Position numbers and translations under genes: made by a program
Part shown: positions 34,736-46,700 of the stretch, piece after piece
Numbering within the stretch: the first letter of the stretch is position 1
Layout of the letters: every line of letters begins with the position of its first letter
The notes under the pieces: model-generated
The model's input: the letters and a program-made list of their open reading frames with translations, nothing else
Database searches by the model: none
Told to the model about the DNA's origin: nothing
NCBI GenBank assembly: GCA_043228905.1
Contig: JBHGNT010000015.1
Location: forward strand, 1,240,001 to 1,304,000
Length of the DNA: 64,000 bases
Origin: Azolla caroliniana
Lineage: Eukaryota > Polypodiophyta
Reading direction: 5' to 3'

Positions 34736-37700
34736 ATGGCATCAACATCCGGCTCGTCAGAAATGAGTCTACGAAAGTTCGATGGATCGAACTTCAACTT
34801 CTGGAAGGAGCAAATGCAGGACTATCTCATAGTCAAGGGGCAAATCGATCCCATCGAAAATGAAGAACCTCCAGAAGGATACAAACCAATTGAGTGGCAG
34901 AAGCTGGACAGAATCGTCCGCGCCACGATTCGGATGCACCTATCGGAATCGGTATACTTTACGGTGCAATCGTGTACGACAGCATTCGAACTGTGGAAAA
35001 CACTGTCGGACACCTACGAAAAGAAGGTCGCTGCAACGAAGATGTTTCTGATCCGGCGCCTCTACAACTTGCGGATGAAAGAATCCGATTCGGTTCAAGC
35101 ACATCTCAATGAGTACGAAAGCATAAGCTCCCAAATCTCGTCACAGGGGACGGCAATCGAGGATGAACTCAGAGCAATGATACTCATGAGCAGCCTTCCC
35201 TCATCATGGGAAACTTTCGTCACAACCGTGTGCAACGCGTCAACCACGGCTGTTAAATACTCCGAAGTCACGAGCGCAATCCTGACCGAAGCAGCTCGGA
35301 GAAAGTCTTTCGCCAAAGACTCAACAGACGACGCTTACATAGTACAAGGTTTGACAGACCGATCGAACATACGAGGAAGAGATTCCTCACGGCCACCGAA
35401 CAATCAACGAAGACGGAGCCAGTCACGGGATAATCGAATCTGCAACTATTGCAAGAAACCCGGACACATCAAAGCCGACTGCCGCGCACTCAAGAACAAG
35501 AACGACAAGTCTCAGAGATCAGACAAGAAGAGTGGCCGGCATGAGGAGATCAATTACGTCAGCTTCTCAGCTGATGTGCTACCAAACGACCCGAATATAC
35601 TATCAATCGAAAATCCAGTCGGATCAGAAGTTCTGCTCACGACTGAAGAATCGAGCACATGGCTTTTAGATTCGGGCGCGTCATTTCACGTGACTCCTCA
35701 TCGATCCCAATTTCGGCAATATACGATCCGTCACTCCGACTCAGTTCGGGTCGGCAACTCGCAACACTGTGACATCATTGGAATCGGCACAGTAGAGCTC
35801 AACCTTGCAGGTGGCTCTACACTTGTACTTCACAATGTCCGACATGTACCCGAGCTCTCAAGGCCATTGATCTCGGTCGGACAACTAGATGAAGACGGCA
35901 TTCGTGCCGGTTTTTCTTCGGGAGGGTGGACACTCCACAGGGGGAACCTCCTGCTTGCTAGAGGACCCAAGATACACTCACTGTATCCGTTACATGTTAC
36001 GCTCAGAGAGGGTAACCTGTTTTTGGTGGATATTCCTGTGTCATCACTATGGCACAGAAGGTTAGGACACCTCAGCAAGGCCGGCATTACGCATCTATCT
36101 AGAGCCGGATACATCCCTAAACTCTCCTTCTCGGAGCATCAATTCTGCGAACATTGCCAGTATGGCAAACAAGCAGCCGCATCACACCCGACATCAGCAC
36201 CAAGAGAAACGAGACCTCTCGATTTGGTCCACTCGGACGTCTGTGGCCCAATGCCGCATCAGTCTCTCGGCGGTGCCTCTTACTTCGTCAGTTTTATTGA
36301 CGATTCGACTCGAAAGGTGTGGGCTTATCCAATTCGCACCAAAGATCGTGTCTTCTCGATCTTCTCCGATTAGCTCGCTATGGTAGAAAATCAAACCGAC
36401 CGAAAACTGAAATGCTTTCGGACCGACAATGGGGGAGAGTTCAAATCAGAAGAATTCGTCAAATTCTGCCGACAACGCGGCATCCGACGTGAATTTACGG
36501 CACCACACAGTCCGGAGCAAAACGGGATTGCCGAACGCATGAATCGGACAATCCAAGAACGGATAGTTTCCATGCTCCAACACTCCGGACTGTCAGATGG
36601 CTTCTGGGCAGAGGCTCTACTCACGGCAGTACACATAATCAATATGTCGCCAAGCAGACCTCTAGGACTTCAAATTCCTCAGGAACTATGGATCGGCAGT
36701 AAGCCGAATTACGACAAGCTGAGGATCTTCGGATGCGAGGCGTACGCCCTTATTCTGAAAGATGATCGCCGAAAACTTGCACCTCGGTCCAGGAAATGCA
36801 TTTTCCTTGGATATGGATCCGACGGCGAAATGGGATACCGACTCTGGGATCCCGAACGCAGACAAATCGTCCGAAGTTCGGACGTTGTGTTCAACGAGTC
36901 GGCTATGAATCCATCAGTCAAAACACCGATCGAAGTCCGAAGGGTAACATTTTCCGATGTGCCGACCCTTCAAGAAGGCCCCGCTCTTAACACACGGTCA
37001 GCTTCACGGGTAGCTGAACCTTACACTACCGATTCGGACAACTCTGACTCGGCACAGCAGCTTTCGGACCATCCGACCTCGATACCCGATGCGACCAGTC
37101 CAATCATACCTCGACGATCCGAGAGACTGTCGCAACCTCCGGAGAGGTATTCTCCTGGAATTTTCTTCACCGACGCCGGCGAACCGACGTCTTACGAAGA
37201 AGCATCGACATCTGTCGATTCCGCCACCTGGCATCTGGCGATGGAGTCGGAAATGCACTCCATTCGGGCAAACAAGACTTGGGACCTGGTCGAATTACCT
37301 AGGAACCGACGTGCTCTTCCTTGCAAGTGGGTTTATCGACTAAAAGAGACGTCTGATTCGACCACCCCAAAGTACAAGGCCAGATTAGTTGCGAAGGGCT
37401 TCCGACAAGAATATGGCGTCGACTTCGACGAGATTTTTTCACCAGTGGTGAAAATGACAACCCTTCGTTTTCTACTCGGCGTAGTGGCAGCCGACAACTT
37501 GGAGCTGATTCAGCTAGATGTCAAAACAGCCTTCCTCCATGGTGATCTTGAAGAGGAAATTTATATGGAGCAGCCAAAAGGCTTCGTGGCAACTGGCCAA
37601 GAACATCTAGTCTTCCGACTCAGGAAGAGTCTATACGGCCTCAAACAGGCACCGCGACAATGGTACAAGAAGTTCGACGACTTCATCCAATCGATCGGCT

Positions 37701-38758
37701 TCTCAAAAAGTGATGAGGACCATTGTCTTTTTACCAACACAGCTCAAGATGGATCACCCATCTTCCTCATCATCTACGTGGACGACATGCTAATTTCTGG
37801 ACGCCACGCGGGCGAACTTGCCGATCTCATTCGGCAACTGCGGTTGAAGTTTGCCATGAAGGACCTCGGTCCGGCACGACACATACTTGGCATGAAGATT
37901 AGTCGGCATCGCGATCAACGACATCTTTTTTTGTCTCAAACCGACTATATCGGACGTGTCTTGGAACGCTTCAACATGCAATCAGCCAAATCTGCTTCAA
38001 CCCCGCTCCCCATGAATCTTCGGCTCTCTCAGCGAGACTGCCCGACATCCGGTCCGGAGGGGGAAGATATGAAGTCGGTACCGTATGCACCGGCAGTCGG
38101 CTCCCTTATGTACCTGATGGTCGCGACACGGCCTGATATTTCTCATGCCGTAGGAGTCGTTAGCAGATTTATGCACAATCCTGGCCGATCGCATTGGAAC
38201 GCAGTCAAGCATGTGTTCAAATATCTGGCTGGCACAAAAGACCACGGCATTCTTTTCGGTCCGAACTCAACTACAGGCGTAGTCGGTTACACCGACTCGG
38301 ACTTCGCCGGCTGTATAGACAGTCGGAAATCAACAACTGGATACTGCTTCAAATTCGGCAATGGAGCAATTTCGTGGAAGTCGAAACTTCAGGAGTGCAC
38401 AGCGACCTCAACGACCGAAGCAGAATATGTAGCTGCGTCCGACGCTGCAAAAGAAGCTTTGTGGCTCGGCCGGCTGGCGCACACGTTTCGACAAGTCGAC
38501 CATGACTCGGCCCCAGTTGTCTATAGCGACAGTCAAGGTGCTGTTGCCTTGTCGAAAAATCCGGTTCACCACAACGCCTCCAAACATATCGACGTTTGAT
38601 ATCACTTCGTTTGGGACTGCGTCATTTCAGGGAAAATCGGTCTAGAGAAAATATCCACAACCGACAATGTCGCAGATGGAATGACCAAGTGTCTTTCGGC
38701 AGACCGCTTTCGGTCCCTTCGGCATCAGATGGGCGTAACGACAAACCAGTCCAGTTAG
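34736..38758 (+). pseudogene. Copia-6 gag-pol with two in-frame stops
   Basis: One frame throughout: gag (MASTSGSSEMSLRKFDGSNF), knuckle CNYCKKPGHIKADC (near 35440), protease (WLLDSGASFHVTP near 35660), integrase (HSDVCGPMPHQSLGG near 36220; RTDNGGEFKSEEF near 36420; NGIAERMNRT), RT (YVDDMLISG near 37780) and RNase H (STTEAEYVAASDAAKEALWL near 38420). TAG at 36371-36373 falls in integrase where a tryptophan is usual, and TGA at 38597-38599 replaces an arginine before the last 53 codons. Both fit single G-to-A or C-to-T changes. The true end is TAG at 38756-38758. Without the stops it would be about 1340 residues. It may have been mobilised in trans. Confidence 0.93.
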
Positions 38759-38940
38759 AGCCGGACACATCGCAGGATGGTTTCCGACAACCGACATCAG
38801 TTCCTTAATGATCGGCTTCAACTCTTCCGACCCGACCAGTTCGGTCTTCTGCCTTCGGACCCTGCCGACTCGAACAAAACTGATATGTCCGAGAACCTAG
38901 GTTTATGCCTGTAATCTTAGATAACCCATGTATACGCCCA

Positions 38941-38951
38941 TTACGGGGGAG
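38941..38951 (+). other. Polypurine tract of Copia-6
   Basis: ACGGGGGAG immediately precedes the 3' LTR. Confidence 0.85.
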
Positions 38952-39130
38952 TGTCGAATACAAGTGTATAATGGACGTATTCACACTATCCCTTTGTATA
39001 GATCAAGTTTGGGCCATTTGTGTAATTAGCATAAATGGTAGATGCCCTAAGTCTGTCACTATATATAGTGACCTTGTAACCTTCTTGTAAGGTTGGGTTG
39101 TATTATTGCTTTATGGAATAGAAAGAGTCG

Positions 39131-39198
<68 letters not shown>

Positions 39199-39292
39199 AT
39201 CTCTGTGCAACGACCTAGAAACTGTCATACGCAGGTACAGAACAGAATCGAATGCTTCTTGATCTTCCGCATAGACGACCTCGTCTCCAACA
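38952..39292 (+). repeat. 3' LTR of Copia-6
   Basis: 341 bp. It matches the 5' LTR everywhere except the CT microsatellite, which is longer here (39134-39195) and accounts for the length difference. Confidence 0.95.
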
Positions 39293-39297
39293 CTAGA

Positions 39298-40600
39298 AGG
39301 AAGCCACTACCCTGCAAATGGGTTTTTTGATACAAAAATGTATCCGACTCAGAAAAACCCAAGTACAAAGCTCGGCTCGTCACAAAGGGATTCAAACAAG
39401 AATACGGGGTCGACTACGACGAGATATTCTCACCAGTACTCAAGATGACCACCCTCCGACCCTTACTAGGAGCTAGAGCTAGAGCTAGAGCAGTTGGATG
39501 TAAAGATGAAATTTCTACATGGAGATCTGGAAGAAGACATATATATGTCTCAACCAGTAGGCTTCACGGCGACGGGGGAGGACAATCACCTCATATGTCA
39601 GTTAAAGAAAAGCCTATATGGCTTGAAACAAGCGCTGAGGATGCAGTACCAGAAGTTTGATTCCTACATCAGGCAACTTGGATACCACAGATCGAACTCC
39701 GACCCATGCATGTATATTCGGCAATTGGCGGACAAGTCTAGGATTTATCTGATCCTATACGTCGATGAGATGTTGATTGCAAGAAGCAATCAAGCAAAAA
39801 TCAGAAAGCTGAAGCGAAGCCTTCATGACAAGTTCGCGATGAAGGAACTCGGACAAGCCCGTCACATATTGGGCATGAGGATTAAGCGAAATCAGATGAC
39901 CAAGACTCTCCCAATTCGACTCTCCCAGTCTAACTATATCCGGAAGGTGCTGAAGCGCTTCAATATGGAGAATGCGAAGCCAGCACCAACACCGCTTCCG
40001 ACGTCGATCCGATTATCGGATAGAGACTCTCCTTCAATGGAAAAGGGGAGAGAGAGAGAGAGCTTAATGGAAAGATGCCCTATGCATCGTCTGTAGGAAG
40101 TATCATGTACACAATGGTGGCGACCCGACCTGACCTATCCTATGTCGTAGGAGTGGTCAACCGGTACATGTCAAACCCAGGACGGAAGCATTGGGAGGCC
40201 GTCAAGCACATCTTCAAGTACGTGAGAGGAACTGAAGATACACATTTGACTTTCGATTTGACAACCTCAACCAAAGTTGAAGGCTACACCAATTCCGACT
40301 ATGCTGGAAATATAGATAATCGGAAATCGACATCAGGCTACATCTTCATCTATGGTGGTGAGTAATATCATGGAGGTCGAAACTTTAAGAGTTCACGGCT
40401 CTGTCTACCACAAAAGTCGAGTACATAGCGGCATTGAAAGCAGCAAAGGAAGCGATCTGGTTGCACCGACTGTCTGCTGACTTCTCCGATACAGGCAGAA
40501 ACGATGGGCTATCGCCAACCATCTATTGCGACTCACAGAGCGCAACCACCTATGCCAACCGACTTGTAACATAAATCTAGATTACTATTGTAATCTAAGT
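39298..40600 (+). pseudogene. Copia-4 RT and RNase H, decayed
   Basis: Resumes with KPLPCKWVF, followed by a TGA. RT follows ([16 protein letters not shown] near 39390; LYVDEMLIA near 39755, where the second catalytic Asp of YVDD is now Glu). The RT-RNase H connection starts near 40075, after a small frame slip in a GAGAGA run, and RNase H has another frame change near 40360. It ends with AATCTAAGTTTACGGGGGAG-type sequence before the 3' LTR. Changed catalytic residue, stops and slips make it clearly inactive. Confidence 0.9.
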
Positions 40601-40665
40601 TTACGGGGGAGACAACCCCAAACACATGTATATGTAGGAAAGAGTAGTCCTTTTACAGGGGAGTT

Positions 40666-40827
40666 TGTTGGCATAAAAGGCCGACTCCCTTCACTTTGTA
40701 TCCTAGTGTGAACTTGTCCACATAGTTCAGGCTTAGTATATAAGCAATAACCTAACGTTGTAAAGAAATATCTTCTTGACCATATATTGTATATCAAGTC
40801 TCTGAGAGAGACAGAGAGAGAGAACGT
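40666..40827 (+). repeat. 3' LTR of Copia-4, left piece
   Basis: Starts TGTTGGCATAAAAGGCC after a purine tract (ACAGGGGAGTT, 40655-40665). It is interrupted at ACGT (40824-40827) by Gypsy-C and continues at 47907. Confidence 0.92.
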
Positions 40828-41531
40828 TGTCGTAGTGTATTCCACACACTACGTGAAAACCATAAAATAATATATCCGATTTTAGATACATATAGATAAA
40901 TAAATAATATATCAAAAGAATTTATCACGTGCATAGGGCAAGATTCGAACCATGCACCTCCACATAGATAAACCCCAACTTTACCATTGTAATAACTTAT
41001 CTTTAGTGTTATAAATATAGATTTAATACGTATAAGACCTTTATTTACACATACCTTTATTAAAAGGTAAAAATCATGTATTCTTTAGAGTGTGAATATT
41101 TTATTTACACGTGACATTAAAAGTGACTCATGCACATCTAGCGTGCATGAGCCCTATATTTAGGAAATGACAAAGCATCACATGCACATTTAGTGTGCAT
41201 GGACACTTTAGGTGAAAAAGCATGAAGCCATGCTTAGCCTCTTCCATCTTTATATAAGGGGGAGAGAAATATGTATAAGGTTGTTGATTAATATACAAGG
41301 ATTGATCAATCTAATATATTCGTGGGATTCACGAATTTTGCCATCTAATTGCTCTTATAATCTAAATATTGTTTTAATTACACTAAACTCGTGGGATTCA
41401 CGAGATTGCTATCTTACTTCTCTTTCCACTATCCATAACTAGCCTTAAGTTGTATTCCTCTTCCTCCTAGTCAAAAACCTCGGCGGTTCCCACCCGACTC
41501 ACACAACAATCCGGAGCCGAAGGGCACGACA
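40828..41531 (+). repeat. 5' LTR of Gypsy-C
   Basis: TGTCGTAGTGTATTCC to AAGGGCACGACA. Near the left end is an 8 bp inverted repeat (CGTAGTGT/ACACTACG, 40831-40853). There is a TATATAAGG box (41251-41259), and two hairpin motifs (TTCGTG-GGATT-CACGAA type, 41319-41335 and 41388-41404) downstream. A minus-strand tRNA-like segment occupies 40931-40990. Confidence 0.95.
40931..40990 (-). repeat. tRNA-derived SINE-like segment embedded in Gypsy-C LTR
   Basis: On the minus strand TGGTAAAGTTGG (40975-40986) fits the RNA polymerase III A box and GGTTCGAATC (40942-40951) fits the B box, 23 bp apart. The layout (AATGGTAAAGTTG, then GGAGGT, then GGTTCGA) resembles the head of plant Au-type SINEs. The 3' LTR copy has lost the exact B box (GGTTTGAATC, 47317-47326). 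Confidence 0.55.
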
Positions 41532-41535
41532 CAGT

Positions 41536-41553
41536 TGGTGAACCCGACGTGAA
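41536..41553 (+). other. Primer binding site of Gypsy-C
   Basis: TGGTGAACCCGACGTGAA, identical to the Gypsy-B site. It starts five bases after the LTR (41531), about 20 bases before gag. Confidence 0.85.
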
Positions 41554-41571
41554 AACCCGGGTGGCAAGGAG

Positions 41572-43641
41572 ATGGAAAATCAACCGGAGGCTAGCAACAT
41601 GATGATGATGTTCGAGCGCATGCTACAAGAACAACGCGCGATGTCGGAGATAGCGGCATCAGTGGAGCGGCTCGTGCAACGAAACGGGCAATTCAACGGG
41701 AAAGACGTGTCGTGGTATCTTCGGGACTACAAGGCGGAGATGCTACAGTGCGGAATATCGGAAGGACTGCAAGTGACGTCCTTCAACCGGGTGGCGACCG
41801 ACGGGCTTCAAGCAAGCATCCATGGGCTACGACAGCAAAATCCGACATGGGAGGCGTTTGAAGTAGAGCTAAAGAGGACGTTCGCCATCGAGGATTCCTC
41901 CAAGGCGACACGGAGGGGATTCGAAGATTGGGTGGAGACGCCGGACAAGGGATTGAAGGTCGTTGATGTGTTTTCGGCATTCGAAAGCCGGTTCGGGAGG
42001 TTGTTCGCGAGAGATCAAGCTATCCTCGTACCGGACAAGGTGATCATGTTCTTGCGAGCCGTGGACGTCCGGGACCGGAAAGATCTCGGAGTGCTCTTGA
42101 AGGACACGACCACGGAGAGTGGTCTCACCGAAACATGGGAAAGCGTGCGGGATATCGTCACGTGATACACGAAGAGGGGGCAATGGCTTGCCAACGAGGA
42201 AAAGAGGGTTTCGGAACCGATTCCGAAACCGAGAACTGGATTGGAAGACCATCAACCGAGGGCTCGAGAGACTACAACCAAGAAGGGGATTGATGCATCT
42301 ACGGTGGAGCAACTATTGAAGGAGATGGAGAATCTGAAGATCGCGATGGTGAAGAAGTCGGATGACCGCCCCACAAGCTCCAAGTATACGGACCGACGGT
42401 GCATATGGTGCGATAGCGCCGAACACGATCGGAGGGATTGCGACGAGCATAAGGAGGCGCTACGGCGGGATCTCATCTACTACGAGGGAAACCGGATTCA
42501 TTCGATGGACTCTCGGAAGCCACTCCGACCGAACTTCCGGAAAGGCGGCATGAAGAAGGTGCTCGAGGAGGAATTGGCGGCAAGAAGCAACTATACGACA
42601 ACCGCGGGAATATGTGTCGGGGAGTCATCGAGAGCAAAGACGTCTTTTTGGCCGGAAGTTCTAGAAAACACCGAGAAAACCGACTCCAACGAGATCCGAA
42701 GCACCGCGGAAGGCGTCCGGGAAGCTACGGGATGGGAGTGCCCTGTCGACAAGAATAGCGTATACGCCCTGTGTCAATTGCATAAGGTGTATGTGGACGA
42801 GAAACGACGACGCACGGAGGATGCGGCCGGACCATCGAAGATACCGGAAAGCTGGAACTCCGGAGGTAAGGGAAAAGAAAAGGCGACTCCGGCATTCAAG
42901 CTCACCTCGGACATAGAACAACAAACCGACTTGAAAAGAGTGTTCGAGGAAAGAATCTTGGATAGCCGGGTAGATTTCTCGCTTCGAGAGCTACTCGGAA
43001 TAGCAAAGAAGGAGTTCCACGATCTTCTCGTGGATCTCGTGAAGCGAAAAAGACAAAGTACGGAGGAAAATGCTCCAAGGGTGAATGCGAACACCGTTTT
43101 AATGAACGACACCGAAGTGGAGGACGAAATTCCGAACTCCCACTATACAAGGCCACATTGGGCACGCGCGACTACGGAGACTCCGGTCCGAATCGGCAAC
43201 ATCAAAGAACCCGTGCTAGCATTGATTGATCACGGATCGGAGATCAACTTGATGTCCAAGGAGTTCTACCGGAAGGGGAAGTGGCCTATTAACACCAACC
43301 ATGGATGGAAGATTCGGGCGGCCACCAAAGCAACGGAAGATCTATTTGCGGCTTGTCCGGATGTGACGGTGAAGATCGGGGATGTCGAGATCGACCAAAA
43401 TTTCTTCGTGCAAGATGAGGTTTCACATTCCGTCATCCTCGGCCAACCCTTTATCACGGCATCACGGATGGAGACGAAGGTGCTCGATAGCGGTGCGGCT
43501 TTTGCGCGAATTCGGAGCCAAAACGGTGGGAAATCCGTCCAATTCCTAACGGTGCCGGCAAATCACGAAAGGAACAAGAGGGAACTCTTGTCCCAAGTGA
43601 GAATGGATTTTAAAGCGGACTGTTGCGGAGTGGGGAAGTGA
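41572..43641 (+). pseudogene. Gypsy-C gag-protease with one in-frame stop
   Basis: Starts MENQPEASNMMMMFERMLQE and is interrupted by TGA at 42163-42165, probably from CGA. The same frame then continues open to TGA at 43639-43641, about 690 codons in all. Gag core region YLRDYKAEML; zinc knuckle CIWCDSAEHDRRDC (C-X2-C-X4-H-X4-C) near 42400-42450; retropepsin-like ALIDHGSEINLMS near 43216-43255, with D-H-G where D-T/S-G is normal. The lone stop suggests loss of independent gag, but read-through is not excluded. Pol follows in a different frame. Confidence 0.88.
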
Positions 43642-43729
43642 TAGTCCGAGAAGCCCTGATACCCCACACAGGAAGAAAACTCTCGGAGCAAAACATGTAC
43701 GAATCAGTCCGGATGGGGCATCTACGTAC

Positions 43730-46700
43730 ATGACCGTAACCGGAGGATTGAAGAAAGGATACCGACAAGTGGAGGATAAGTTGCGGTCGGCATCAATAAT
43801 AAAAGAAGATGAAGAAATCGTGGGGATAGTCGAAGAAGTGTTCTATGGGAGCACGCTACAACGACTTGAAGAGCTTGCTGAAGATAAAAGCCAAGGGAAC
43901 CGGGTAGTCCCGGTGGAATCGGTCGAGATGTACGAGATCATTGCGAAAATGGAGCCGGATACGCTCCGCAAAGAAGAAGCAATGGTAAGTACGAAATACA
44001 AGACCATGGAGAAGAAGGTGAAACCGGCCGCGGGACCACTACCCGCCGATAGCGAACAAAAGAGGAAAGAAGTCTCGAGAGATCCGACACTTCGGAAGTC
44101 CGTGGATATCGGACATGCCTTCACGGATGAGACCCGGAAGAAACTTCGGATCGGTGGAGGTGGGTTCCTATTACAAAAAGAAGAAGAACGGTTTCGCGAG
44201 ATGTTGGAGCAATACGGCAAAGCGTTTGCATTTACATCAAGGGAGATAGGGTGCGTCGATCCGAGAATAGTGGAGCCGATGGTGATCTTCACGATTGACC
44301 ATGTACCGTGGAACCTGGAGCCGATTCCAGTGCCACGAGCGCATATTCCGAAAGTCATTGACTTGCTCAAGGAGAAGGTGGCGATGGGGATTCTAGAGCC
44401 ATCAACTGCTCCGTACTCAAATCGATGGTTTACGGTTCCGAAGAAGAATGGGTCACTCCGATTTATCCAAGACTTGCAACCGGTGAATAAGGTCACGATC
44501 CAGAACTCGGGAGTCGGTCCAATAGTGGACGAATTTGCGGAAGCTTTTGCCGGTCATGCGATATACTCCATCGGAGACCTATACTCGGGGTATGACCAAT
44601 TCCAACTAGCCGTGGAGAGCCGAGACATCACAACCATGCGAACACCGATAGGATTAGTCCGAATGTGCACACTACCACAAGGAGCGACAAACTCGGTTGC
44701 TCATATGATGAACGCGATGAACAAGGTGCTTCGAGACTGCATTCCGGAGATAACGATGCCGTTCCTCGATGACATTCCGATGAAAGGATGCGCGGTAGAA
44801 GAAAAAGATGAGACTATGGATGATCGGGGATGCCGAAAGTTCGTGGTCGACCATATTCATGATTGCGAGAAAGTGTTGCGAAAGCTAGAAGATGTGCACC
44901 TAACACTTTCCGGGGAGAAATCGGCATTCGGGCAAGAAGAAATATTGGTGGTCGAACATCTATGTGGGCCCTACGGCCGAAGACCGTCACCAACAAAGAT
45001 CGATGCGATTCAAGCTATGGAGGAAGTATGCGAGTCAACATCCGAAGTCCGAAGGTTTCTCGGTGCATGTGCATTCTATCACATATGGATTCCGCACTAT
45101 GCACATATAGCGGACCCGCTCTACCACTTGTTGCGGGAAGGTAAGAAATTCGAATGGAAACCGGAACACACCAAAGCCATGAAGAAATTGAAGAAGACAC
45201 TTCGGAGGGCGGAAGCACTTAAGAAGCCGAGCTATGACCGACCGATCATAGTAACGGTTGATACAAGTCCAACCGGTATTGGGTGGGTCATCAATCAAGC
45301 CGACTCGGATGGTTCGCGGTATCCGATCCGATTCGGAGCAAAGGTTCTCAACGAAAGGCAACGTGGATATGCACAAGTCAAAAGAGAACTGTGGGGAGTC
45401 GTGTTGGCGATAAAATCGGATCGGGATTATTTGATCGGAGCCGAAGTGGTGATCGAGACGGATTGTCTTCCGATACTCGGGATGATGCGGTGTTGTACGA
45501 TACCGGATGTAGCTATGCTAAGGTGGGTTGCATATGTCAAGTCGCTTAATCCGGAGGTTCGACACATCTCGGGGAAGGACAACGCGGTAGCGGATATGTT
45601 ATCAAGGGCTCGGTTCGGAGACGACATAACCGAATCGGATAATGAAGAAGTTTCCGAAGACTACTTCACGTCGGAGCACATATGCCGAGTAAACATAATC
45701 CGAGAATTCCGGGAAGAAGAATACGAGGGAGAAAGCTTGATGATCGGAAAGATGTTACAAGAGGCCGAGGATTCAACACACAATAAAGGAAGAAGAGCCG
45801 AGATCCGAAGGAAGAAGAGACAAGTCCAAAAGTTCTTCTTGGAAAACGGATTAATATGGAGGGCGCCGAAAAGACCGGATGGTATACCACTTCGAGTAGT
45901 CGGGACAAAAGAGCAACGAAACCGGATAATGTCCGAGTTTCACGAATCCGATTGGGCTGGACACCGAGGAACATGGGCAACATTTGTGAAGATCAAGCAA
46001 AAATATTGGTGGAAGAAAATGTACAAAGATGTCGCGGAGTTCACGGAAAGCTGCGAGAAATGTCAAGTCTACTCCGGGGTTCGACATCGAGATGAGTTAC
46101 ATCCGACATTCTCACCGACAATCAACTTCAAGTGGATGGTTGACATAGTGGCCATGCCGACCAGGATCGGACAAAAGAAATACTTGGTATTAGCTCGGGA
46201 AGATCTCACGAATCAAGTAGAAGGTCGAGCGCTTCAGAGGAAAACGTGTTCCGCGGTATGCCAATTTCTTTTGGAGGAAGTATTTTGCAGGTACGGGTGC
46301 GTAGGACAAGTGATTGCGGACCGGGGAGAACTCGACTCGGACAAAGCTAGGGGATTCTTCGCTAAACACGGAGTTCGGTTATCGCTGACAACGGCATACA
46401 ATCCGGAGGCCAACGGGAAAATCAAACGAGGACATAGTCCGATTGTGAAAGCACTTGCGAAGGCATGCGATGGAAAGGTGAAGGACTGGCCGCAGATGCT
46501 TCCGTATGCACTATGGGCGGATCGGACGACGCATAGTTCCATAACCGGTTACATGCCGGCAGAACTCATGACCGGACAAGCACCGGTAATGCCGACGGAA
46601 ATCGCGATCGCAACATGGACAGTGCTACCGTGGAAGGAAGAGATGAGCCGGGAAGAACTACTAGCGGTCCGGATACGACAACTAGAGGGAAGACCGGCAG

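Larger units (their letters stand above)
33723..39292 (+). mobile_element. Copia-6, structurally complete element
   Basis: A 5.57 kb Ty1/copia element with both LTRs, flanked by CTAGA (33718-33722 and 39293-39297). The Copia-4 RT frame resumes at 39298. Outside the CT microsatellite I see no difference between the two LTRs, so the insertion is very recent. The gag-pol frame nevertheless carries two stops. Confidence 0.95.
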
